Part shown: positions 1 to 11,730 of the stretch, in pieces
Position numbering within the stretch: the stretch's first letter is position 1
How the letters are laid out: each line of letters opens with the position of its first letter
Origin: Acanthopleura granulata
Lineage: Eukaryota; Mollusca; Polyplacophora; Chitonida; Chitonidae
Direction: 5' to 3'
Assembly (NCBI GenBank): GCA_016165875.1
Contig: JABBOT010000008.1
Coordinates: 3,338,794-3,402,793 of the forward strand
DNA: 64,000 nucleotides
Program-made: the position numbers and the translations under genes
The notes under the pieces: generated by a model
Databases searched by the model: none
The model's input: only the letters and a program-made list of their open reading frames with translations
What the model was told of the DNA's origin: nothing

Positions 1-2002
1 ACTTTTGAAAACACCCCTTTGGCAAAAGTGGTTTAACCCAAGAGACCTTTGTCCAGTAATATCAACACTGAAAACATGGTCATACCACTTCATCCAAAGA
101 GATGTTTTCAAACATGTTGGGCACCTGCATGCAGGTTTGAAATCCCGCAGGTGTAGATTAAACTCTTACTACTCATGTTATTGCAGGCAACTTACTTTGC
201 AGTTATTCATTAAATTGTTCTTCATGTATAGCTTTAAGATCAAAATGACTATACTTATCAGAAATGTATGGTGGCGGAATGTTCGTTCATGGGAGTTCAG
301 CGTGGGGATGTTCACGCATGTGTAGAAAATGAGGGTCTACACAGTAGCAGGGTACATGGGTGTTAGGCGAATGGAGCGTGTTTTCAGTTGAATAAAAAAA
401 AAATCTATATACTTCCCCTGCTTTTGACTTATTTGTTTTCTTTAAAGGACTTCTATGGCTATATGTGTACAGCTCAGTTGTTTATTTACTTCACAGGAAC
501 CATTTACCAGTACTCCCATTACCACTCTAGTAGCCTACAGGCTAGGCCTATACCATTGTTTTTTAGAAATGATTCCATTGTCTTTATTAAGTGAGGCAGC
601 ACCAAAAAGTGTTCATACTAACGTCCACTGATCAGCTTAAGCATGGGTTAAATCTATGGCTATATAGCTGTCAGATTAAAGCTAATCTGTCACATGAAGA
701 CCTGGAATGACAACTACCCCCACGTCCTTGCCACCACACACTGTGAAACCTCTGAGCTGGGTAATCTGGATTATGTTTGTCTTTCCCAGTATAATCCTTT
801 TAATTTACGCAGTGTACATTTTTTCTGTTGACAAGGGCAGAAAAGTCACGGCTGTTCCGTGAAACCTCAATACCCGTACTACTGATTTCTCAAAGTAACA
901 AACATGGCCGCAAAGTACTATGCAGCTTGTACCCTCACTTTTGGCATATGCGCAAGCTCCCCCAGCGGCTCTGCCGGGAACAAACAGCTTGTGTAGGCCC
1001 CCTATATTTTGGTATTTTTGTGATATTTAGATGTATTGAATAATACGAATTTGTTTGTGCTTTCTGAGCTGATTTTCTGGTTTTAGACATGAAATGTCGA
1101 AAACAAGCCTGTTATCTTAAGCTTTAAGCATGATACGATTGCAGATTTTAGCAACTTGAGCTCATCCATATTACATGATATAATCATCAAATAACATTTA
1201 TTAATATAGAAAAGTCCTCATCATCATTGTGACCTTTTTTTACACTTAAAAAATGGCCAAACCAAAAGTCCTTGAAGTGAAGTATATTCCTAATATACTT
1301 CCATTCTATAACATATCTGTTGGCATAAATTTGCATAAAACATATAGCCTCTCCATTGTTAGATGCTGAAGTATGCATTAGGGCAAAGATCCCACTAGAG
1401 TAGTGTCATGTAGGAGAAAAAAAGGTTGGCAAAAGCTTGAAAGAGCTCTATTTGTTTGCAGACCTCAATCTAGCGATGTTTGTGTCCTATGAATGCAGGC
1501 TTGAAGGAAAGTGTTCTGTGAGGAAAAGGGAAAAGAGTGAAGAAAAACTCGTACAATATTGATTACTGGGTGTTGATGTTGCACAGTTTATTACAGGGTA
1601 ATTCACTGGTACTGTATGCTGTCACACGCAGCCACCTAGGCGTTATTGAAGTTGCTACTGAATGTTTAGTAAACCTCACTGTGCAAATGAATTATTGATG
1701 ATGTCTACTGTTGTAACATGTGTGGTTAGATGTGGTACCAGCCATCATGCCAATGAATGAGTTCCAGACTCCACCATTTTCCTTCTTGAATCTGGCAGAT
1801 TGTAACAAGGTTAAAGTTTATGAGCCATGTTCTTAGCTGGATATAATGCAATGTCTTGTCAACCCTGTGTGTGCATGCCTATCTGATATATTAGAATTCG
1901 ACTGCCGTACTTGTTGTGCTACATGACATGTTGTGTTGAAAACAAAATCTTCAGACCATGTAAGATTTCATCATATTTGTGCAGGTTTATGTGGATACAC
2001 TA
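1..2002. other. No gene seen
   Basis: Only short chance reading frames, and no protein family is recognisable on either strand. No strong repeat or RNA gene was found. Confidence 0.6.
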
Positions 2003-2252
2003 GGGGGCATCTGTGGCTCAGTTGCTTAGTGCGCAAGCGCAGCGTAATGGCCCAGGAGTTGTGAGTTCAAATCCAGCTCATGCTGTCTTCCTCTCCGACC
2101 GTACGTGGGCAAGTCCGCCAGCAGCCTGCAGATGGCCCTGGGTTACCCCGGGCTCTGCTCGGTCTCCTCCCACCATAATGCTGACCGTCGTCGAATAAGT
2201 AAAATATTTCTAAGTACAGCATAAAACACCTATCGGATAAATAAATAAACAA
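2003..2252 (+). mobile_element. tRNA-derived SINE, family 1, full length
   Basis: The 5' part is tRNA-like: an A-box region at GGCTCAGTTGCTTAGTGCG and a B-box GAGTTCAAATCC near 2063. A body follows with GCTGTCTTCCTCTCCGACCG, CCAGCAGCCTGCAGATGG and CTCCCACCATAATGCTGACC. The 3' tail has CATAAAACACC and an (AAATA)n run. The order matches the copies at 43150, 44456, 61459 and 62751. The short reading frames inside it are not genes. Confidence 0.88.
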
Positions 2253-5200
2253 ATGTGGGTAGGCTGTGACCATGGGGTCTGTTTAAGACCTGCAAGCTCT
2301 CTATACAATATAACTAATATGTCTTTGCTTACAGAACACAGCATCGGTGACAGAATATGCAAGTACACTTATGGCAGACATTTGTGATGAGAGAAAAATT
2401 GGTTTGTGTACATGAAGCTTTGTGACTGACCTTCTGAAGCATTCCAAAAGCCAGGGGCAAACACATAGTTGTCTATGAGGCTGGCACACATCCTGTCTTG
2501 GGATTTAAGGCACACATGCTTCATACTCGGACACCTTCACACACCAGACAAAAAATCTAGATGTTCTATTTTTACCTGACACAAATAGGTTCAAATTGTT
2601 TGCAAAATCTAGGTGTGCAACTCCTGTTAATGTCTGAACAAGGGTGTTGATTGGCACTCAAAAGATCCAAGAACAAGGACAAAGGCCTGAGAAAGCATCT
2701 GAAGCCACTTGTTCAAAAGTGTATTCCAAGTTAAAGCCTTTAGCCTTAAATCTTAATCTTAGCAGTCTTATTATCATACAAATGCTAATGGCACATTACT
2801 CCAGACTTCAGTTACAATCCAGAATAGTTTTCTAATGCACACGTGAATGACTGTGCCCTATCTGTAACCACTGACATGTCATTCTCTTTTTTCTTTTTTT
2901 CTTGCTGATATAACCCCTCTGGCTCATATTCACTCTCCTAGATTCCAGTCATAATATTTTTCACTGTCTCCTTTGCATTAATAATAGTTTCTTGGGATTG
3001 TTGTTTGAGGTTAGAAAAAAAATGTTAAAGTAATTGTCATTCATGTCTTAACACACATACACTTAAGGTTGTATGTGTTTGAATGGATACAATACCACTG
3101 CATTTATATGAACAGATTGATGACAAACCGAGATAGCAGTGTAGTTTGACCTTGAACTTAAGCTGTACATGCATGTGAATGTTTGTTGTCCAAGCTTAAT
3201 GTACAGGATAAGGGAATAGAAAAAAGGTAACGGACATGTGAACTGCATATCAGGAGCGTCATTAAACATGAAGAAGAGCCATTAACAGGATTGCTTAAAT
3301 TGTGAATTGTCTTGCGCCAGCTCTTCTGTTAAGCACTTTTTGTCTAACATGGCCTAAAAAGCCCATAAGTCATGCCCTGTCCATACATAGGACCTCTGGG
3401 AGACTACTGATGTGTGGGTGTGCCATCATGTGTGATATCCAACATTTAAAAGTGCACTTTATTGCAGAGTCAACTGCAGAGAATGGATCATGGGAAATTA
3501 GGTTTTTTGTTGGTGCACTTAGACATTTATACAAGGGCTGTGGCACAGTGTGACATTGTATTATGGCATGTGGAATCTAATGATTCATTTTTTCATTTGT
3601 CCATACAGAATGAGATGAAAACATTCCTGTGTAAAAGTAGCAGTGTTAGCGCTCAGCCATTTATATGCTCATGGGGTGTCTTTATTCATACAAGCATAGT
3701 CTATTGTGATATGGGCGGAGTTTGGTAAACTCGGTGAAATGTGAGGAAAATGACTCATTTGACTAATTGCACATCATACAATGTTACAATCGATCTATGA
3801 AACAGGTGACGGTTTAGGTTTTGTTTGTTTTTATTTTAAATATAGTTAAATGTGAACATCTTGTTTTCGGTACTTTGTTGGTACAGATAATAATAGTTTC
3901 TTTCAAGTTGGTAAGTGACAAAGTATCCTAAGCTTAAAATGAAATCATCATGGTTGGTATGCTAATTAGGTATACACGTACGCCTAGACACATTGCGCTG
4001 TGATCTTTTCTTTAGAAGATCAGTAAAGAGGGACTTGTGTAATAACACTGTTCCGTGACAATGAAGTTTGGGTGTTAATATTTCCTTGGAAATGTTCTGT
4101 TTTGAAAAACTATTTGTATTCATTTTTGTCCTCCACAATTATGGCATTTCGTTTTTTACGTTATGCACGGGGAAATTTATCAGTAACTTGCCAGACATTA
4201 TAGCAGTTTACCCTCAGGCCTTCATAAACCTGAGAGCCATGTTGTTAAGTCGAAATTGCTTGTGTTCCTGTTAAGGTGTTAAGTTCTTTACAGCAATCAA
4301 ATGGAATGAAGGTCGTGCTTAGAATGTTAGCCAGAACATTGAAACAGCACATCTTAGTGTAATATTGTGCAGACATATGTTAGAGCTACTATACCTTCTA
4401 ACCAGGTGATAGTGGTGGACCTAGAGTGCACACCTCGCATTTTGAACCAGCAAAATATGATAATTAGGTATATATCATATGTGACTGACCATCCATTGGC
4501 CAGCAGAGGTCAGGTCAAATTGTGGCCTATGCTGTGATCATCACAGTGATCAAGGGTTTAAGTACCATTGATGGAGGAGTGATCTGACAGGTTTAGCCAA
4601 GGAAGCATGTGATATAACAGGCTATAAAATTGAGGGGGTTTTCTGACTTGTCCCTGGAGAAAGTTTGTGCATGAGGAGAGAGAGGGGATGGCATGAATAG
4701 GGTTGGGAACATCTCTAGCTGGGAGGAGGGTGATGAGAGACTAATCATTGCCAGCTCTAGCTTACAGCTGGACCTCATAATTCTGTACATCAGTCAGACA
4801 GCTTTATTTAATTGTTGACATAAAACTAGCCTTGTCAGATAAGCAAGCAGGTCTCCTCCAGATGCCTAGTTATGGTTCCGTCTAAATAATGTAAGCTGAA
4901 CTTCCATCCTTCAGTTCTTCATCTTCTTATCTACTGCATTATATGCAAGTTTATTTCCTTAGCTTAATTCTTTCAAAGGAATTGTTGAAGGAATTGTCGT
5001 TCTTCCGCTTTGAAGCTTTAGACCTTTGACATCCAATTATCAAGTTTATTCAACACTCTTAGGTCTTGACAGAACCCTCAAGGATGTGGGGAATTTCAGC
5101 TGTTGCAGGGTTTATGTTTCCTTTTTTTCAACACTGTTACATGGACTCCCTGAATAAATATTGTCTCTGATCAAGAGTTTCTGGGTTTGGTTGATTCAAC

Positions 5201-6094
5201 CTGATAAACATGTTAGATCCAAATGCATATGTGTGCTCAAGTTCAGTAATTAGGGAAACCTTGACATTTTCATTTTATAATTTGCCATAGTAAGGTTTCT
5301 GTGAAGACAATCTGGTCATTTCTGTATGAACATGTTACTACACTGATGGTATCGCATCAAATTCAAAAGTGATGGCAAGCTAACGTCTGTTCATTCAGTT
5401 GGCTGGAATCTGTGTTTGTCACGGGAAGATTAACGAAAACTCCGAAGCCGAGGCTTGCCCATTGGCAGCGTCTAGCTCATTGCTCTTGCCTGAACTGTAT
5501 ACAGCCAAAATTTAATTTGTCTGTAGGCTGTCTTCCACTGTGATATTAGCCCAGCTATTGGTTGTGTTCAGTGGAAAATGATAGCTAATCAAAGCCAGAC
5601 AGAGGCCATCGGCTTCATAGGTAGTTCCATCGGGATCCTTAGTCTTGTAGTCAGCTTTACATTCAAAGCCAGACAGACTTCTCCAAGGCTTGCCAAATCT
5701 CTGCATACCTCCATAAAGTTGGCGAAAAGGAAACCAGACGGCAAGAGGGATATATGAATAAAGGCTGCACCCATCAGCGTTAACTGATAAAAAATATCAG
5801 TTTCCGTGTTTTTCACAGGCAGATACTGGCTGCTCAATGTTTGCTAATTACAATTGTGGCAACTTACCAAAGGGGCAAAGAATATAGACACTGATACCAG
5901 AGGTATCTCCATTCTTTCTCTAACAGTATATACTTTTGGAGTAATTGTGCGTCAGGCCATTGTGTACAATGTTCAGTGTCCGAAAAGGGTTTGATGAATA
6001 TAAGGGTAGCAGAACGTATTTATCTTAAAAATAGCAAAAAAAGCAATTTAGATAGTGATGTCATATTTTAGCATACAGATTTATGTTGAAGCAA
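2253..6094. other. No gene seen
   Basis: AT-leaning, non-repetitive sequence with scattered short frames that show no family similarity or convincing splice-bounded exon. Confidence 0.55.
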
Positions 6095-6370
6095 CATTCC
6101 TATTTGAACTCTGGCTTTTTCAGTCAAAGTTCTGGTTTCTGTAGCAGTCCTAGAAATTGCAAGTTTCAATGACTTGATGGCAACACATTTTGAGCCTCCC
6201 CGTATTTGGTAAGTATGTTAAGGTATACTAGGTTTCTATTTAAACTGTGGTTGTTTTGATCAGATGTCAGGTTTCAAATGGATTTCAGATTTGGTATGCA
6301 GGTTTAGTCTATGGAGATGAATCAGATACTTCCAATTTAAATTAAGACAGAGTCATTATTCATTGAATTC
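6095..6370. repeat. Two-copy degenerate repeat, same family as 11330-11730
   Basis: Two diverged units carry the core CCTATTTGAACT / TTCTATTTAAACT followed by a GGCTTTTTCAGTCAAAG / GGTTGTTTTGATCAGAT block and a TTTCTGTAGC / TTTCAAATGG block. Core positions are about 6099 and 6232. The same order of blocks recurs near 11352, 11450 and 11557. Confidence 0.6.
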
Positions 6371-6984
6371 AGGGGCAAATGTTGGACCCAAATCAGATCA
6401 ATTGGATAATGATGTTACCATACACTACATGACATAGCTTGTACAGAGATAAGAGTAAGGCAGGAATATGTTAGAACATGTCAGAAGGCCTGGTATCACA
6501 CAGAGAAGCATCGAGAGAAACAAGTGGAAAAAATTTTGAAGATAATTATTTGCAGGTTAGTTTGACCTGTATTTCATGTTTTTCTGTTGTGGAATTATCT
6601 TAAAGGTATTATTTATGTCTTCTTGTCCTTGGGAAGAAGCTGAAATTTCATGCTTACATATCCTGCACTGTTGCACAGCAGATTTTCTTCATATCTACTT
6701 GATTTGGCATTAAACAACAATCAAATTGATACCTTTAAGTCATGTCTGCTGTCATATCATTAACAGCGTAGGTTTTCAGTGTGTTCGATGGTCATTGTGG
6801 CTGTCCTTAGCCCTTCAGATCATGTTCCAGAGGATGCGTTGTCATTATGATCCAGAGACATTGCTTTAATTGTACATGTGTGACCTGAAAGGCGTAGTTC
6901 TCAACCTGGCTAACAGTGTGTGATTAACTAGCTGTAATTCTGCCAGCCGCAAGCCTTCCGCTCTCCCTACCTGACTCATGAAAA

Positions 6985-7560
6985 ACTTGTTTGTAACAAG
7001 GATTACAAGTCCTAGAGTCTCTAATTGCTCCTACCCTCTGGAACTGACATAGGAGAAACTTTTCTGTAACAAGGATTATAGCTCACCCAGCCCCAAGTTT
7101 CATATCCTCTGTGCTTGACGTGCAATAAAATTGTCTGTAACAAGGATCACAGATCCCCCATTTTCTACCCTCTGTACCTGATATCTGAGAAAATTTCCTC
7201 TAACAAGGATTACCGTTCCCCATCCATAAGCTTTCCACCCTCTAGACCTAGTATGTAAGAAACTTGCCTGTAAAAAGAATTCCAGTCTCCCATCCACAAG
7301 TTTCCTACCTTATGTACCTGGTATATCCGAAATTCGTTTGTATCAAGGGTTACAGTTTCCCCAGTCCATAAGGCTAATACCCATTGTATCTGCAGTAAGA
7401 AAACCTTGTCTGTAATAAGGACTACAGTTCCCACTCATCCATAAGTCCCCTACCCTCTGTACATGTACCTGGCAAGAAAATTGCCTGTAAAAACAATTCC
7501 AGCATCCTCATCCACAAGTTTCTGAACATCTGTACCTGGTATATGAGAATATGATAAGAA
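6985..7560. repeat. Degenerate ~70-bp tandem array, about eight units
   Basis: The word TGTAACAAGGATTACAG, or a variant, recurs near 6993, 7067, 7137, 7201, 7271, 7339, 7412 and 7487 (spacing 64-75 bp). Between copies are CATCCATAAGTTTCCTACC-like and CTCTGTACCTGGTATATGAG-like words. The small reverse-strand reading frames across it come from the repetition and are not taken as genes. Confidence 0.8.
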
Positions 7561-7844
7561 TTTCCCTATCGTCAAGCTTTCTACTTTCTAGAAATACAGT
7601 GTTATGAAAGATATTTTAGAACTTTGTGGAACACCAGTCAAAAAAGATACAAACACATGAATGGTTAATGTGTTGGGTTGTTTCTCTTGTTTCCCGTAGG
7701 GATAGCTCATTTCCTCACAGAAAGAAAGCAGTGTTGAAAGTTAACTTTGCCTGGTGTTTAAAAGCAGATGTTTTTCATCAACTAAGCAAATGTTTTCTTC
7801 CAACATGCAGCAATTAATCATATCATTGAGATAAGCTGGTAGTC

Positions 7845-7905
7845 AAGCATGCTTACTCAAGCCGAATAGGATATTGGGGTTGAACCCCAGCTGTTGTTAG
7901 TTAAC
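7845..7905 (+). repeat. Possible tRNA-like SINE head fragment
   Basis: GGGGTTGAACCCC near 7877 looks like a tRNA T-arm/B-box, preceded at about the right distance by TGGTAGTCAAGCATGC. There is no convincing cloverleaf and no full SINE body, so a decayed head is more likely than a tRNA gene. Confidence 0.25.
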
Positions 7906-8369
7906 ATCTATTGTTATGTGGAGTAAAATGAGTGGTTATAATGTGTGTGTGCACCGTGCCAGTGCTGATGTTTTATTAAGTATCTCATTTGCATATTTCC
8001 ATAGTTGATCACAGTATTGATCCTGGTCTCTGGCTTCTTTCCATTCATGCGTCCGGTAGTCATTAAAACATGCCGGCAAACAAAATCTGATCCTCAACCA
8101 TAACAGCTGAGGTGAACAGTCCGTTAAGGCTGTCATCAGCATGTTATGATATTCTGATATTCATCGATGTTTGGCCCTGAGCAAGTCCTGCTGGGTTTAT
8201 GGTAATAATCCATTTGGGGCAGGAAAATCACTGGGTATGTGTAACCTGATTAATAGTTGACATGATTGGTGACAAATAGGCTGTAGATGTCGGTCATATA
8301 ACATGTCCCCTGCACTCTGTTATCACCTTGTATCAACAGTAAGGCACCCAATCATACTGATCTAAAGAT

Positions 8370-8870
8370 TGCCCCTAAAGTCGTCATCTTTGGGCGTCTG
8401 GTCTTAAACTGCCAGGGATGACAGTGGACGTAGTGGGCCTGGGCTGTTGTGAACAGAGCTTAGTGGTCAAAGCAGAGCACAGACCACACGGGTCAGGGCT
8501 TATGCGGCACATTCGCCCGGTCAGTTCAATTTGCTCTAACGTCATTACAAAGCTGTTAGAGCCAAATCCGATTCCATCCTTCAAATCCCACTGCAGTTCA
8601 CCATTTCGAGTTGTTCTGCAAACCCTGGGTATTATGGGCTCTGTTTTGAGCTGTGTTTTAGTTGATTTGATTAGACACACAATCTCATCTGCAGGAATTA
8701 GCCTCAGTGAATGTGTTAAACTGACTTTGTCCGATGCCTTGACCGGTCGGCAGATGAGCCATTGGCCTTGCCCAAAAGTCGAGCCATATAACCGACAAAT
8801 GAAAACACCAGCAATTTGTGTCCTGTTATTTGCAGTTGTTGCAGAGATTGATCACCAATAAGGCCAGCTT
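8370..8870. other. Complex non-repetitive block, function unknown
   Basis: More GC and CpG than its surroundings, with overlapping open frames on both strands (147 codons forward, 98 reverse). Neither protein is recognised, and no good splice sites flank it in frame. It could be a conserved regulatory element, an unrecognised exon or chance. Confidence 0.25.
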
Positions 8871-11329
8871 CCAGTTCTCCTTGCTACATTACGGATTTGC
8901 TAATCACTCTGGGACAAAGCATATCGCGGCAAAATCAGTTTAAAGATGTACATGGTCATGGATATACATTGGATGACTCAGCCAGGCAGTTACACTTTGA
9001 TGACACTTTTCATGTATAATTTAGTATATTGTTTACTCACAGAAGGTTAGAAAGGTGTTGTTATTCTCAGCAGGTTATGTCCCATGTGGAAATGTTGATA
9101 TTCTTACAGTGATGGGTATATGACAACTGCTGATTGTCATCTTTTTCCCACGAGCAAAATGTGGTAGTGTGTTTGCTTTTAAATGACGTGATAGTTACAT
9201 TATGTTCATCATATTAACCCAAATTCAGTTTTGCACAAGAATTGTTGAAGGTTGAAATATTTCCATCGCTATCAATGTTTTTGGCATAATGTAGGCATTT
9301 CTTACCATAAATAGCTAAAATAGAGTGACTTTTAGCTCAGTGATTGAAGTCATACAAGTACAGTTTACTGATGTTTTCTTTCTGCAAAGATGTCAGTCTT
9401 ATTGAATATCTGTGAAAATTATTGAATATTTTTTACATTAAATTATTTTATCAGGTTTCCTGCTATACAGTTTTGTGGTGCTTATTAAAATAAGCGGTGC
9501 CAGTAACTTATTTTATCATCTTGAAGAGTTACTGACTGTTTTAGGTGAGTATGAAGTCTAGACTGATAAGAAAAACTAAACCTCTCAAACTCTTGAAGAT
9601 GGCCTGCTCATTTATATCATCTGCAAAATAAATTAAGAGGTTGCATTTAGATCTGTTTTTGTGTGAGGAAATGTTGCAGTATTAAGATGGCTGGCTCGGC
9701 CTGTGTTGTGGTCGGAAGAGCCACACAACCATGGCTTAAGGAAGACGAATGATGATGTTGTAACTCTTGACCTTTTTTATACGTCTGTGTGACGGAACCA
9801 CCAACGACTCCTGATGTATTAAAACCTGGCAGGACATGGCAAATAAGAACAGATCTCTGCCTACAGTCAGAATTGTCAGGTAATGGGCAAGAATAGATCG
9901 ACTTTCAGCACATTTGTTCTGGTTAGAAGTGATGAGAGAGAAATTAACTAATGGCTTTGAGGCTATTGGTGATGAGCCCTCAGCCATGTTGTCAGGTGTT
10001 TGAGGACAAATTTCTGCACCTGCTTTGTTTATTTGTTGAAGACATGTTGCATCACAGTGCAGTGAATTCGACCACAATTCTAGAACATGGAGCTAACTGC
10101 ATGACCTTAACTTGAAACCATACAGTGTGTGTTACATGTAGTTAGTCACCTTGCAACCTTTCTGCTGCCATGGCAGGAGTAACTGTTGGCTGTATGAAAG
10201 CCTGTTTATACATGTTTAGCTACTAGCATATTCCTTTGACTGTCACAAGATTTCGATGGACATCAGATATTGCTTATTGGATAAATTTTCCATTGAATCC
10301 CTTAAAACAACGCTTTTATTATTGCCTTATCTGAAAAACTTCTTGGATTATTTGTTGTTTTCCTATGAAAGGTCTTATCAACAGATGATGTTGATCATTT
10401 TTCATGTTTTCGTTTGTTGAAGTAAATCTGGGGTATTGGGATAGTTCCCACATGGTATGTTTATACCTGTACTTTTGTACCAGAGTCCTTTTTCTAACAT
10501 TCTTGGTGCAGAGATACTTGGCCTGACCTGGATTTCAGGGTTGATATCATCTGCAGAAGGTAGTTTTATCTAGAGGGGTAGTAACGCTGGAATGTAGGCA
10601 TGTTGTATATCTAGGCAGGCACAACCACCAGCCATCATATTTGTTTCTCAACAGGGGTAACTTTAAACTGTTTATTCGCCATCACACCTCTGTGATTATA
10701 CAGCCCCATATTTATCATCCACTAAATGTTACATCCATTAATAAATAACCATTTTTTTTTAGAAACAAGCCAGGCAATAAATTGAAGTTTTATGTCAAAA
10801 CTGTGAATTCAGAGCTGATCACCTTCAGCGATGTAGTTTTTTTAGTACAGGCTTGCATTAAAAGAGTGTTTATGAACACAGACCAAAGTAACATTTTGAA
10901 AAACTATTTTTGACCAGCCTAAGTCAGTAAAGAGGATCACAATGGCATGACACAAAGAAGGGAGTGATCAAGTGATGTGTGGTATACTTCTGTGTGTATG
11001 GAATTTTTGACTGTTATATTTGTGTGTTTATTTGATCAGTGTTTAGCACTGTGCTCAATATTTTTTATCCTGTCAGCACATAATACCGTCCTGTTCCAAA
11101 GGACCTTTAATTGTCATCACAATGTCTTGTCTGTTCATATATTTGAAGGTGATATCAGTATAAATCAAATTGTTTCAGATAAAAGTTTCTTATTTATTGA
11201 GGTGAAATAGGCCCCTATATAAACTAATAAATTTCTGTTTTCATTGCAGCTAGTCGTCGAGATATGGCAAGTTTCAAAATGTAATACAAGTTAAATGTCC
11301 TAAGATAATGATATCATGTTTTGCAGCAA
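8871..11329. other. No gene seen
   Basis: No recognisable coding, RNA or strong repeat feature. A 113-codon reverse frame at 9736-10077 has no recognisable family and no coding-like composition. Confidence 0.5.
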
Positions 11330-11730
11330 TTTTATAATGTGGTAAACTGGGCTCCTGTTTGAACTGGGGCTGTTTTGGTCAAATTTCTGGTTTCCATGGC
11401 AACACACTGGGGCGTCAAGTAAGCCATCTTCATGTTTTGGTGAACTAGGCTCCTATTTAAACTAAGGCTGTTTTGATCAAATCTCTGGTTTCCATGGCGA
11501 CTTACCAGAAATGGAAAGTGTGAATAATGTGAAACATGTGATTGAGGCAAATTAGGTTCCAGTTTAAACTAAGGCTGTTTGAATCAGATTTCTGGATTCG
11601 ATGGTAAGGGACAGAAAATAGCCAATTTCAGTGGCACGAACACAATTTAAATCATACAGCTTGAGACGGAGATTCCATAGAGGTTCATATGAGGATAAAA
11701 AATACTGTCAGTGTAAATTAGGACAGATTT
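11330..11730. repeat. Three-copy ~100-bp degenerate tandem repeat
   Basis: Three units share CTCC(T/A)(G/A)TTTGAACT..GGCTGTTTTG(G/A)TCAAAT followed by TCTGGTTTCCATGG; the cores start near 11352, 11450 and 11557 (spacing 98 and 107). The same family is at 6095-6370, so it is a dispersed, locally amplified element. Confidence 0.75.

Noticed and set aside
2013..2273. Small frames on both strands near 2.1 kb as genes
   Set aside because: They lie within a SINE.
8384..8861. 98- and 147-codon overlapping frames on opposite strands as a gene
   Set aside because: No recognised family and no splice or start context; kept only as a complex block of unknown function.
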